A stretch of DNA of 64,000 bases from Pyrus communis (GCF_963583255.1 NC_084809.1:6309501-6373500); one strand, 5' to 3'. Counted from the stretch's first letter, positions 48,290-59,804 are shown. A program made the numbers and translations. The notes: generated by a model from the sequence alone, not told the origin.

Positions 48290-49731
48290 TCAGTATTCTT
48301 TGGAGTTTCCATTGGTTTTAACTGTTCCAGGCTTTTCCTTGCTGATTTTGTTGCTTAAAGCCTTTCGTTTTTTCTGAATCTCGGTTGGGAGTTTAACGTC
48401 AGTTGCCAAACCAACAGCTTGAAGAAATCTTATTACGTACCAAGTAAGATCAACTTGCCACCATTCAAAGCCCTGTCGAGCTGAGTACTCAAAAGCATGG
48501 TGGTTATTATGCCAACCTTCTCCATGTGCTAGCAATCCAAACAACCTAAAACAATTGAAGTAATTCATTACATTTACTCTTATCCATGGAAATTAGAAAC
48601 TTTGTTCCATCAACTAAATAAAGTTAGATTTTACCAATTGTTTTTAGACAAATCACCAGTATCCCACACTTTCTTTCCCCATTTGTGGCAAATCGAGTTT
48701 ATGGCAAATGTAACGTGGAGATAAAGTATCGTCCTCACACCCTGTAAAGAATGAAAAACCAACTAATTATTACCCAACAAAAAAGGAAGAAGAACGTTTG
48801 AGAAATTAGGCTAGGGCTTAATTAAACAGTAAACGGTAATGAAGAGAAAATTTACCAAGCCCCAAACTAGAAAGGGTAGGCCTCCCACGGTATATAGTAG
48901 AACTCCAAGAGCAAGTGAGTGAAAGGGGTATGTGTAATGGAGAAATATATAGTACGGCTGCTTTTTCAGATCTCCAACATTGTTGAGTCGTCCTTCAATC
49001 TGAATATATTCAAAAGAACCTTTATGGTGCAATATGTTATGATAATGACATACGTATATCATAAAATTGTTCTTCTTTTGAGAAATATAATGAAATAGTA
49101 AGAAAACATACACTTCCAAACCGCGAACCGTAATCAAAGAGCCAACCAATATGGCTAAACCAAAAGCCCTTAATTGGGGTGTGAGCATCATTCCATGTAT
49201 CAGTAAACTGGTGATGGTTCCTGTGTGTGCTCACCCATTCAAGTGGACTTCCCTGCAAGCCAAAAGTAGATCATTCTCACAAACTTTTCTGCTAAAACAA
49301 GATACGTCAAATCCATGTAATGTTCTCTTTTCATACAAATGCTTCATGTTTAATATTTCCTTGTAAAATCTCCGCAATTAAAATATCTTAAGAACGATTT
49401 TTGTTTCACAAACCTGAAGGGACAGAACCCCACAGTAGGCAAAAGAGTACTCAAGCCATTTCGGAAGCTTAAAACTTTTGTGGGAGAGATTTCTATGGTA
49501 AGACAGCGTTACACCGAGACCTGTGATCACGTACAGTGCCATGGCCAACCAAACTGCACTCCCATTGAAATGAAATGGTGCTAAAAGGGCAAGGAAATGC
49601 AAACCCAAAACGACAACCAGAGTCCCCACGTCCATGAAGTTCCATTGCCTCCCCAGGAGTTGTACTCTCCACTTCACCAACCAATAGTACAGCTCCAGCA
49701 TTGCCACAGCATCTCCTTCCTTTTGCTCCAT
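48290..49731 (-). CDS. ADS-type membrane fatty-acyl desaturase, copy E (intact)
   Basis: Exons are 49414-49731, 49112-49252, 48856-48999, 48635-48741 and 48290-48545 (966 nt, 321 residues), all GT/AG. The start is the ATG of MEQKEGDAVAMLELYYWLVK; the longer in-frame extension begins with TTG and is not used. Histidine boxes are HRNLSH, HRNHH and HNNHH. Exon 2 is the most diverged of the set (TDTWNDAHTPIKGFW where the others have [10 protein letters not shown]), and exon 3 begins IEGRLNN for YEARLKN, so E is the oldest branch of this cluster. The longer N-terminus is not like a plastid transit peptide (acidic MEQKEGD). The role is double-bond insertion in acyl lipids or acyl-CoA; specificity is not predictable here. 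Confidence 0.93.
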
Positions 49732-49807
49732 ATGGCTAGTAAATATTTTGCTCAACCGAAGCAAGAGACTTGCAGCGAAATGTAAAAACCATGTCGCAGA
49801 AGCCTTT

Positions 49808-49816
49808 TTTATATAG
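49808..49816 (-). promoter_or_regulatory. TATA box of desaturase copy E
   Basis: CTATATAAA on the minus strand lies about 77 bases upstream of the ATG at 49731. Confidence 0.6.
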
Positions 49817-49885
49817 AAAACCCTTTAGGAAGTATGGAAGTGAGGGAGACTAATCACATGTGTCAGAGACTTATAAAAAAATTGT

Positions 49886-50032
49886 GAAAACTAATGAAAA
49901 TAATTTGAAAATTTTGAGTTTTAACAATAAGATAAAATAATAAAGTAAATAGTACCATAATTAATTTTTTAATATAAAAATATATTTTTTGTTAAAATAA
50001 CAGTATCGAAAACTTTTCGTTAAAATTTCTTA
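49886..50032 (-). mobile_element. Dispersed ~155-bp repeat, copy 3 of 3
   Basis: A more degenerate copy (ACTAATGAAAATAATTTGAAAA..., GAGTTTTAACAATAAGATAA) in the promoter-distal flank of desaturase E. Confidence 0.6.
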
Positions 50033-50396
50033 AAACATAAGGTGAAGGTCAGAACTCTGTCGATTAGCAAGGTCCCGATTTCTCATTTCTTTTTGTACCA
50101 TTTTCACCCTCCATGACGATGAAAAGCAAAGTACATAATTGTTTTATGTATCTAAAGAACTTTTAGGTACGGATATTTGTATATGTACAACCCTTCTTTT
50201 ATATCTCTTTTGCAGTAGGCGAAGATAAATATTTCCATAGATAAAATATTGTACCATATATATATATTTTTTTAAAGGACACTATAGATATCATTTCATA
50301 GGTAACTAATTATGTAGTCATCAAGTTGCTCATTAAAGATGGTTATCGGTTCAAGGAGGATGCCTCTGATTTTTCAAGATAAGAAGGGGTACAGAA

Positions 50397-50599
50397 AATG
50401 GAAGGGGATCCTCTTCGGATCCCTTCCTTTTAATTCATCAAATTAATGGATTTGTGTCATTAAAATTTGATACAACGATTATAAATCAAGGTTCACTTTA
50501 AAAGTCATAATAACTTCAGCCATTGGATCAAATTTCAGTGGCACGGATTCACTGATTTGGCGGATTAGGAGAAAAGGATCCGGAGAGGATCCCTTTCCA
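50397..50599. mobile_element. Foldback MITE, GGATCCTC family, copy 2
   Basis: GGAAGGGGATCCTCTTCGGA at the left and GGATCCGGAGAGGATCCCTTTCC at the right are inverted; the internal AACGATTATAAATC/AGCCATTGGATCA motifs match copies 1 and 3. Confidence 0.65.
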
Positions 50600-50619
50600 T
50601 AGAAAATGTCTCGACTCAA

Positions 50620-51146
50620 TGTTCAATTACCAGGCGCCACGACGCTGAAGTAACACATGTCATACTCTTGGGAAAAGCTCTAACAACATAAATATTTTGG
50701 ACATGAATATATTGATTCAAAATTCAATTTAATTATGTGTTTATTATTAAGGGCAAAAAAATTGTGTCTTTAGTTTTTCATAATGGATTTTCTTTGATAT
50801 CTGATATATTTTTGTATTGTAGATTGGTTTTGACCCAGATTGGTTTTGAATGGGATTTTTAATTTGGGGAAGCAAGCACATAAATGTGTTCATTTCCCAA
50901 AATGGTCAATCAGCAAACACAAAAATCTCCAAATAAATCAAATTTTCCAACTGTGTTTTCAAATTTGGGGAAGAAGATGATGATTTGAGGAAGAAATCCT
51001 CAATTTGCAACGGCAAGCACAGAAATGTGTTCATTTCCCAAAAGGACCAACCAGCAAACACGAACAATCTATAAATAAATCAAATCTTCCAACTGGAGTT
51101 TCCATTATATTTCACTTATCTAACAACATCCAATAAATATCAATTT

Positions 51147-51186
<40 letters not shown>

Positions 51187-51880
51187 AGAGAATTATTAGA
51201 AAATGGGAGAAAATAACTTATTTATATACGAGGGCAATTTGGTCAGTGTAGAAAAAATTCTATTTTTGTCCTATTGTTGTGCATGTCATGTTCATATTCA
51301 AAAAAATCCTATCTTTACCCAAGATTAAGAAAATGTCCTGTTTTTAGTATTTTTCCAAAAAAAAATTTATATTTAGGTTAGGGAGTCCGAAAACATTTCA
51401 TGGCATTTTTATACGGGTGGAGTCATGAATTTGTTCATAATTTGGGGTTTTAATATGATGTATCGCTTTTGAATAGTTTTAAATTATTTTAACTATGTGC
51501 GATATTACTACTCTAGTTTATACTAAAACACGAAGTAGTTTATACTAAAACACAAAATGAAAGTTGAACGGCTAGATTAAAACTGTCATTTTATAATAGT
51601 ATCCATTTTTTTACGTTCTTTTCCGACCTTTTTTTCACGTTCTTTTTCTTTTTCTTGACAAGTTGAATTTTAACTCCGCATAATAATATGTAGGTGGGTC
51701 GGTCAAAGGCTACAAAATCATGCACGCACCAAACCCCACTGGGTTTAAGTTTGCCTGTGGGTAGTAGTTGTATCCGTATCTGAATTTCTCTCATAGATGA
51801 TGGGCTGATCATGATGATTTCCTGCAGAAGCTCTGTATGATCACATGCAATGAATATTGTTGCGATCGTATCTCAAAGCA
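50620..51880. other. Spacer with internal duplication and GA microsatellite
   Basis: AAATGTGTTCATTTCCCAAAA with the flanking AATTTG.GGAAG occurs at ~50884 and ~51023, a short direct duplication. A (GA)n tract lies at 51149-51190. No gene is recognised. Confidence 0.5.
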
Positions 51881-51884
51881 AGCC

Positions 51885-52030
51885 AGCCACTAGGGCTAGC
51901 CTAGTGGTGAGGGTGTCGGGAAGGGGTGGGCTAGCTAGTTTAGGTTTTAGATTCGACTGAGGATGAGGATTCTTTACTCTTCTATTTCCATTCCCTTTCA
52001 TTTTCTCTTCTCACATATTAATTTTTTGTC
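51885..52030 (+). mobile_element. Possible degenerate SINE-like sequence
   Basis: GGGCTAGCCTAGTGGTGAGGG resembles box A, and TTTAGATTCGACT about 60 bases on resembles box B. No clear poly(A) tail or target duplication was found. Confidence 0.3.
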
Positions 52031-52510
52031 TTATTATCTTTATAAAAAAAATTAATATAAGATGTTAACGTAGCTTAATCGTGACCATTTAAATAGAAAG
52101 GGATGAAAGGATAGAAAGATTAAGAGGGTAGAGAATCATCCTCCTTCGACTGAAGGAGAAACGAAAAGACTATCAAACACTTGATGACAACCACAAATTA
52201 AAAACTGCCATAAAAATAAGTCGTACGAAAGGAGATTAAATTTGTAGATTAAATTTTGTAAACTAAATGATATAAAAATTGGTGATTGGATTATTACTTA
52301 ATCGTTGATAAACGTGCTTATTTTTTATTGATGACACCTCAGTTGGTTTGCTAATTTAGTCTCTCTAGCATTACTAATTCTCAGATCATGGTACAAGTTT
52401 GCATGGTTACTAACTACAACAGTACAACTCTAGCTTCTAAAGTTCAACCAGTCCAAACAATGACAAATGGTATGCAAAAACATAGCCATTACGACCCCCA
52501 TTTTCTATGC

Positions 52511-52705
52511 GGATCAGGATCCTCTCCTGATCTAAGGATGAGAATCCTCTTGACCAAAGAATATGGACCGTTGGATGAAAATCTAACGGTTATAATTATT
52601 ATAACTTTAAAGAGACCCCTTGTTTGTAGCTGTTGGATTTTCATCCAACGATCCACACTTCTTAATCAGGAGGATCCTCATCCTTAGATCAGGAGAGGAT
52701 CTTGA
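52511..52705. mobile_element. Foldback MITE, GGATCCTC family, copy 3
   Basis: The most complete copy: GGATCAGGATCCTCTCCTGA and following CTAAGGATGAGAATCCTC are mirrored at the right end by GAGGATCCTCATCCTTAGAT and CAGGAGAGGATC, with TTGGATGAAAATCTAACG and its inverse in the centre. Confidence 0.8.
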
Positions 52706-52731
52706 TTCTTTCTCTGCAACGCCCAAAATTA

Positions 52732-53233
52732 CACGTGTTAAGGACATTCTAAAAAGTAGCACGTACGTACCCTTCTAAACCGGGCCATAAACGAGTGCAT
52801 GGATCACCATGATCAACTCGCCATGGGAAGGTACTGACTTCACGTTTGTTATCAAAATAGCAAAGGACTAGAACCCCATTACGTCCCATTCCCGCATGCA
52901 ATACCCCAACTTAATTCATTAATTCAATTGAGATTTGATTAGTGAACAAAAACATGCGAAGGACTTGGTCAACCAAACATGCGCGAGTCTCGGTCACGTC
53001 CACAAAGGCCCTTCCCTCTTCTCCACCACCCAAATTATTTCCAAACTCTCCCCACCCTCTCCTCCCTCCTCTCAAAACCAAAAGCTTGTACCACTAATTA
53101 CAATTTCAATCCCAATTTCCACACAAGAAGAAACAATTCTACACCATAACATGGCAAAAAACCTCAATTCACGACCCAACGTTATTATTTCAATCGTTTC
53201 TTTGTACAGAACTCAATTTCTTTGCGTATAAAT
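52732..53233 (+). promoter_or_regulatory. Promoter region of the ANTH-domain gene
   Basis: A TATAAAT at 53227-53233 lies about 200 bases upstream of the ATG at 53435, giving a 5' leader of roughly 170 bases. A G-box core CACGTG sits at 52732-52737, just outside the MITE. Functional use is inferred. Confidence 0.45.
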
Positions 53234-53434
53234 TAGAATGAATTAGAATATTGTGTTGTAAGAAGAAATCTCTATCATCATTATTACTTTCACCAATTCA
53301 TCATCGTCAACAATTGTGGATTACATTTCGTCCTTACGCCCAATTTCGTCCCAGATTAAAACAGTTTTGAATATCGGCTTGTCACAACAAGAAATCTCAT
53401 CGTAGTTGATTCGTCTAAATCGCTAGCAACAAAG

Positions 53435-55723
53435 ATGCCAAGCAAGCTAAAGAAGGCAATTGGAGCTGTGAAGGACCAAACGAGTATAAGCCTAGCCAAG
53501 GTCTCCAACAACAACAACTCGGCCAACCTCGAAGTCACAGTCCTCAAAGCCACGTCCCACGACGTCGTCCCCATCGTCGACAAATACATCCAAGAAATTC
53601 TCACGCTCATTACGTCCAACAAATCGTACGCCTCCTCCTGCGCCCAAGCCATCGCCAAGCGCATCGGCAAAACCCGCAACTGGATCGTCGTGCTCAAATC
53701 CCTCATGCTCGTCCTCCGCATCTTCCAAGACGGCGACCCCTATTTTCCGATCGAAGTCCTCCACGCCATGAAGGGCGGCGCCAAAATCCTCAACCTATCC
53801 AACTTCCGCGACGATTCCAACTCCTGCCCGTGGGATTACACCGCCTTCGTCCGCACCTTCGCCCTCTACCTCGAAGAGCGACTGGACTGCTTCCTCACCG
53901 GGAAGCTCCAGCGGCGGTTCACCTACCAGCGCGACCAGGAATTCAACAACAACCGCAGAAGCTCCCGGTCCAACGGGCCCGTCATCCGCGACATGAAGCC
54001 CGCGATTCTGCTCGATCGGATACATTACTGGCAGAAACTGCTCGACAGAGCGATCGCCACGACGCCAACGGGGGCGGCCAAAACAAACCGTTTGGTATTG
54101 ATCTCGCTCTATTCGATCGTTCAAGAGACGTACGATCTGTACCGGGACATATCCGACGGTTTGGCTCTGCTTCTAGATAGCTTCTTCCAACTGCAATACC
54201 AGTCGTGCGTGAACGCCTTTCACGCCTGTGTGAAAGCCTCAAAACAATTTGAGGAGCTAGCGTCGTTTTACGCGCTCTGTAAGATCTTGGGGGTTGGGAG
54301 GACCTCGGAGTATCCGAGCGTGCAGAAAATTTCGGACGAGCTTCTGGAGACGTTACAGGAGTTTCTGAAGGATCAGGCTTCGTTTCCGGGTCGGTCGCCG
54401 CCAACCCATTTGCAGATTGGTTCGGATCAAATGGCGGGAAAGGAGGGTAAGAATAAAGGGTTGAGCTTTGAACCGAATGAAATCGCTTCTTCTGAGCAAT
54501 ACGAGGGGTCAGAGAGAGGCTCTGCTTTCGGTTCGGCTTGCACTTCGTTGGAGGATTTGACGAGTGTCGCCGACCACAGTGGGAATGTGAGTCCGTCTTG
54601 GTCGGTGGAGCAAGAGTTTTATAATTCAGAGGAACAACCGGATAAGACACCGGAGAATGAATCCATCAGACGGGCGAATGGGAATGGATCAACCCAATCA
54701 TTGCCGGCTGAGGTCGATCAACCTCAACCGGTGAGTGTTGGGTTTGATCTTGTTTCTTTTGACGACTGGACACCACGACCAGATCAAACAAAGCAACAAG
54801 AAAAAGGAGTTGAACAACTATTTGGTGTCGAAAATCAAGAAGGTGCGAAACATGGATGGGAGCTTGTGTTGTTCGAGTCTACAAACAAAGAACCGCCGCT
54901 GCAAAGATCATCGCCACCACCTTCGTCTGTAAATAATCTGTTTGATTCATCAAACCTAGACAGTTTGTTTCAGAAATCTTCAGTCCCACAACACCAATAC
55001 AATCCATTTCTCGAAGATACAATTCCAATCGAGAGCTTTGCAACCTCTTCGAGTTCAAAAACCACCGCCAGCAATGGCTTTGGAAATTTCGGAGACGATT
55101 TGCTTTGGTCCCCTAGTACGTCCCAACCAGCGGCACCAACATTTTGTGCACATAATTCAAATGTTGGACAAATGGCGCCAACATTCCCCACGCAGAATAC
55201 AAACAATACAACAACAGTACCGACAGTTCCCGCCCACAATCCAAATAACACCACAATGACACCGCCACCATTTGGCGGGCCGAGCCCAAAAGGGGGCACA
55301 ATTTCACCAACATTGTGGACGCAACATTCCAATGAGAGCACAATGGCACCGACATTTTGCGCGCGGAGCACGAATGAGCCCACAACTGCGCCAACATTTT
55401 GTGCTCAGAGTCCGAAAGAGTTGGCAGCAGCAACATTCTGTGCCCAAAACTCCAACGAGAGTGGAATGGCACCGACATTCCGTGCGGTGGCTCGTGATAA
55501 CAAGAGTGTAGCTCCGAGATTTCATGCAGACGAAGCTAATGAGTTCGCAGCTGCGCCGACATTCAGTGTGCAGAGTGAAAACGACCCGTTTGCAGTGTTA
55601 CCAGATGCGACAAGTACTAGTGATCCTATGTGTAACGAATCGATGAATCAAGATAGTCTGTTGCATCAACAGAGACTGTGGTTGGAACAGCAAAACAAGA
55701 TTATTGCTAAACATATGTCTTGA
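53435..55723 (+). CDS. ANTH-domain putative clathrin assembly protein (AP180/CALM family)
   Basis: Intronless 762-residue protein starting MPSKLKKAIGAVKDQTSISL. The ANTH domain spans ~30-315: the K(38)ATSHDVVPIVDK(50)Y(51) segment is the plant form of the basic phosphoinositide-binding motif, and RNWIVVLKSLMLVLRI and DPYFPIEVLHAMKGG are family hallmarks. Such proteins bind PI(4,5)P2 and clathrin and help build coated vesicles at the plasma membrane or TGN. The C-terminal half is disordered and carries NPF (YNPFLED) and DPF (NDPFAV) motifs expected to bind adaptor or EH-domain proteins, and ends LWLEQQNKIIAKHMS, a conserved plant tail. Residues ~567-712 are a degenerate repeat of APTFCAQ(N/S)xNE units, making it longer than the ~600-650 residues usual for the family. 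It resembles the Arabidopsis At1g03050/At4g02650 group. Codon use is GC-rich in the ANTH half and AT-richer after it. Confidence 0.95.
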   Translation: MPSKLKKAIGAVKDQTSISLAKVSNNNNSANLEVTVLKATSHDVVPIVDKYIQEILTLITSNKSYASSCAQAIAKRIGKTRNWIVVLKSLMLVLRIFQDGDPYFPIEVLHAMKGGAKILNLSNFRDDSNSCPWDYTAFVRTFALYLEERLDCFLTGKLQRRFTYQRDQEFNNNRRSSRSNGPVIRDMKPAILLDRIHYWQKLLDRAIATTPTGAAKTNRLVLISLYSIVQETYDLYRDISDGLALLLDSFFQLQYQSCVNAFHACVKASKQFEELASFYALCKILGVGRTSEYPSVQKISDELLETLQEFLKDQASFPGRSPPTHLQIGSDQMAGKEGKNKGLSFEPNEIASSEQYEGSERGSAFGSACTSLEDLTSVADHSGNVSPSWSVEQEFYNSEEQPDKTPENESIRRANGNGSTQSLPAEVDQPQPVSVGFDLVSFDDWTPRPDQTKQQEKGVEQLFGVENQEGAKHGWELVLFESTNKEPPLQRSSPPPSSVNNLFDSSNLDSLFQKSSVPQHQYNPFLEDTIPIESFATSSSSKTTASNGFGNFGDDLLWSPSTSQPAAPTFCAHNSNVGQMAPTFPTQNTNNTTTVPTVPAHNPNNTTMTPPPFGGPSPKGGTISPTLWTQHSNESTMAPTFCARSTNEPTTAPTFCAQSPKELAAATFCAQNSNESGMAPTFRAVARDNKSVAPRFHADEANEFAAAPTFSVQSENDPFAVLPDATSTSDPMCNESMNQDSLLHQQRLWLEQQNKIIAKHMS

Positions 55724-56862
55724 CTTTTGAATTGAGATTATTCTGTAGAGGTGGACCTCGAAATTTATATAAAATCAAATGTAATTATCTTGTATTCAGA
55801 AAACTTTAATCCATTCTCTTTGGCAGAGTTGAACGGCAACTGCGAGTTTATAGCATATGCTTCACATGCACCTCCGAGCCCAACAAATAGGGCCCTGGTG
55901 TTTGGAACGGTCACAGCCATGATATCATGCAGACTTGAATCATTGCCCATAAAAAAAAAACAAAGGAGCCCATGAATCATGTTCATCCCACTTTAGCAAG
56001 CCAATTAGCTTGCATGTTGACATGGTCAATACTTCTTACGATTTGCCGGAAAATGGCTGGTCCGAGAAGGCATTGAGATGATGTGACGTTGTCATTAATT
56101 ACTTTCCGTCTACGTATTCATTGACAAACATATTGACAGCGATGTATTCTAGTATCCGTAGTATCACGATATGAACGATAGGTCAATAGTTGATAACGAA
56201 TCGATACGTTTGATGATACAAAGTCGTTATGTACGCAACATAGTAATCAGGTCACCTAACCAAAGATTTCATCTTCCGAGGGACCTAAAGAGTACTAAAA
56301 AAACGTAATTGATTTGGTTAAGAGTATTCTCCAGTACACTTCATAAGCTCCATAACCTAGAGAAGAGAAGAATGAAACGTATGGAGACATGGGACGTTAA
56401 AAGTGGTGGTTAACGTAAGGGTCATGAATTATAACCGTGGCAGTGTTGCGGGGAAATGTCAGTGAAAAGAACCACACAATGACCAAAAGGAATAGGTGTA
56501 CAGGCTTTACAGCTAAGTTTTGTACAGTTGCTTTAAACAGAGATCTCACGATTCACGGGAAAATATGACCCCTCCCTCCCCCAACACAAAATAAAATTAA
56601 AAAAGTCACGAACTTTTCTTCTGCAGGCATCAGATGCAGATGCAAATGCAATTTAGGCGAGGCATAGGCAAGCAACATGTGAAATTGTGAAAGAGAAAAT
56701 GGACTACACATTACACTTACCATCATAGACATACTGATATTTTGACATCTCATTTTAATGATATGCGATATCCCATATTAATAATATATTATTGACTCTA
56801 AATATTACAATATCACATGACAAGAACTAGTCCATGACTTTATATCCTTAACACTGAACTGA
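55724..56862. other. Spacer 3' of ANTH-domain gene
   Basis: Begins with the likely 3' untranslated region. Nothing else is recognised. Confidence 0.45.
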
Positions 56863-57796
56863 TGGCGCGTTTACGTAACCGTAATCAAAATAGAGGAATT
56901 GGATTGAAGAGAAATTGAATTGAGGAGGAGTCAGAATCGGATTACTGTTGAAGTTGTTTACCTAAATGTTCTGGAATCGGAGTATGAATGAACTTTAGTT
57001 CATATAATTTGTTTACTAATTCAGATGAATCAGAATATAAATCAATAAGATTACTGAAATGCCCTTATTGTTTTTTGTTTTATTTTATCCTTTATTTATT
57101 TTTAATAACATTTTAGTTAGGAGTTAAGATCAAAAAGCAAACATTTAACAAATATTTTTACATTTTAGTACCCTGTAGAAGCACATCTATCTCTATTTGA
57201 TTTTAAGAATAAAAAAAACATTTCATAAAATAATTTATTAAAGAGAAAAATAAATTGCAATAAGTAGTAAGAAGAAAAGAGGTCAAGGCCGTCATTGGTT
57301 CTCAAAACAAGACGGTCTCCGTCTTCAGGGGAAAAAGAAAATGTTCTCCGTCCTCTTTGGTTCTCAAAACAGAGGTGCGAAGGAACCCATATCTCTCTAT
57401 CATTCTGGATTGTTTTGATTTGTATCATTGTATGTGGGTTTGTATTTGTTTGCACCGCCATCGCCGTTGGAGCTCACCGTGAGTTGATAAAGATGAAATT
57501 ACAAGACTCTGTGATCGGTTGGAAAGGCAAAGTTGTTGGGGTACTTTCGGATTAGCCAAAAATCATGAGGGTCGTTTCGGTACAAAAGTCAGAATCCGGA
57601 TGAAGAGTCTCTCCAGGAATCCAAATACCAGGTCTCTCCTAAGAATCCAAATCCGAGAATTTTCGGAGTGTGATTCCGAATTTTAGATGGGCCCCATGTG
57701 CTTTTGATTTCCTAAAATTTTAGTAAACACTGGAATCCTTTCAATCGGGAATGATTCCCTTTCATTTCATTCCAACCCCGATTGGTAAACACGCCA
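56863..57796. mobile_element. TIR DNA element, 934 bp, TGA target duplication
   Basis: The ends TGGCGCGTTTACGTAACC and GTAAACACGCCA are inverted. Internal mirrored motifs (GAATCGGATTAC near the left, GAATCCGGA / GATTCC near the right) extend the match loosely. TGA occurs on both sides (56860-56862 and 57797-57799). A 3-bp duplication suggests a PIF/Harbinger relative, though the usual target is TTA/TAA. The open frame inside has no known similarity. Confidence 0.65.
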
Positions 57797-58040
57797 TGAA
57801 AGTTACAATGCCAGTGTATTCATATTATACAAGTCATTTTTGTAATTAAGTGTTAACATATATAAATGATAATAGATGTTCAAATTAATGTGGGTTGTGG
57901 TATCCAAATACCTCTTTTTATCTTTCATACACATTTATACGTCTATCAACGTTCAACTTTCGAATCGAATGAATTAAAAAAGATCGTAAGACATAAATTA
58001 ATAAAAGGTGTGTAAATATAAAAAATAATGCATGGATACT

Positions 58041-59015
58041 TGTTGACCCTAAAAACTACCTAGCCTACGTGGCGTGCAGGTCAAGTAATTAATAAGCTAA
58101 CTACGTCATTCGATTGAATGCGGGGCATGCCAACTCGTCGCCCGATGAGTAAAATATGTTGTTGTGGCGTTGGGTGCGATGCTGACTTCTTGATCTCGCG
58201 ATTGCAGCCGAGAAAGGAACACGTCTCGGCCTTCAGGTTCTAGAGCCTGAAGACAAGGTTGCTAGTTCTGCGAAGTTCAATATCAAATTTGACTTTCAAT
58301 GTGCCGAATGTAGTAACCTGGTAACAACTCACTTCACCAAGAAGGCTGATGGGATGACATCTTCCAACAAGGACTCGGAAATCCTTATTAACCTAGACTT
58401 GGATAAATAATCAGTCGGTCTCGAAGGCTATTTATCCAAACTGAAGGTACTCCTCGGTCGGCTGATTCTACAGCTCCAGTACTGTTTATCCAAACTGAAG
58501 ATGTTGCCAGTTGCCTCCACATTGCTGTTTATCCAAACTAAAGATGTGTTGGTGGGGAAAGAATAAAATAAAAATCTCAAGGTGTTTGAGAAGTTTGCGC
58601 AGAGTAATTGTGTGTTGAATTGGAAGGGCTTTGAATGATGCACTCCCCTCTCTATTTATAGTAATGATCTCCTCCATGTCTGAGATAGAACTCCACTTGG
58701 ATTATAATTCCTCAACCCAATCTCATCAGGTCTCGAACAATCCTAATCCCTATAGGACTTTGAACCAAACTCTTTAATCACCCAGATTCATCCCTTGATT
58801 CTCAGCATCTTTTATGACTCAAAGCATCCTTAATTTTCGAGAATCCTCATTGTACTGGGATTTGATCACCTAACCCCTATCCAGATATAACCATCTCCTT
58901 ATAGGATTCGGCCGAACTCTACTAGGCTTGGCCCATGACAGAATATTCCCAGTATCCCTTTTTGGACCGAGAATAACTCTAGGCTCGACCCAAAACATTA
59001 TTTCAGGCCCAAACA
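58041..59015 (-). mobile_element. LTR of the second family, inverted, 975 bp
   Basis: On the plus strand it runs TGTTGACCCTAAAAACTACC to GGCCCAAACA, i.e. the reverse of the LTR at 43233-44387. It carries three ATCCAAACTGAAG-type repeats. The flanking bases ATACT and TTAGC do not match, so it may be one side of a rearranged element. Confidence 0.75.
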
Positions 59016-59752
59016 TTAGCACCACCAGCAATTGCACTTGTTGGCTTCATATATCACATCTAGACTTCTAGTCTCCCCTCTTCCCTACATCTAATATTCT
59101 ATTTATATGCCGTGTCTTCCTTCTTAGCTAGTCTTAAGTTTTCTTGACATTTTTCATCCTTTTCCCAAATTTTCTACCTTTTCTAGATTCTCAAAAATCT
59201 AAGAAACCCCACCCCAATAAAATGACCTTTTTTGATCTTCAGTCTCTGTTCGGAATGATGCATATATCCCCCAAATATTTGCTTTCTTTCATCACTGTGA
59301 AGCACAAGCCTCAAATTTAGCTCTAGGCTTAGCGGTGCAAGTGACTAGGTTTCTTTTAATGGCGAAACACTTAACCTAAAAGTACGCTTCTGTGACATTC
59401 TGCTGTATCGTGTGGTGAAAGTTAATGTTAATACACTTAACATGTCATTTTTTTTGTTTGGAATTACACTGTGGCATACTAAGGTGTAGGTAAGCACTTT
59501 TTTATGTGGGGGATGAAGGCAATTCATGCTCTCAATACCAACACATTTTTTAGCTCAGCTTTTTTTTTATACCTATTTTTTATAAAAGTACTTCAAAACC
59601 AAACTAGTACTAAGTCATTTTAAGTACTAGAGAAAAGGCTGGATGAAATTGAAGGGGCTTTTATCATGCATACTAAATGCAAAACAAGCAGGAGGGGAGT
59701 GCCACCCATGAGTCAGGACCCATCTTCTGTCAACAAATCTGTTGAAAGAGAA

Positions 59753-59755
<3 letters not shown>

Positions 59756-59802
<47 letters not shown>
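59756..59802. repeat. (GA)n microsatellite
   Basis: More than 20 GA units. Confidence 0.95.

Positions 59803-59804
<2 letters not shown>

Noticed and set aside
53356..55525. Several long antisense or shifted frames over the ANTH gene
   Set aside because: They are GC-bias shadows of the 762-codon gene.
57295..57555. 86-codon frame with a hydrophobic segment (LICIIVCGFVFVCTAIAVGA)
   Set aside because: It lies inside a TIR element and has no recognisable relatives; a single hydrophobic run is weak evidence.
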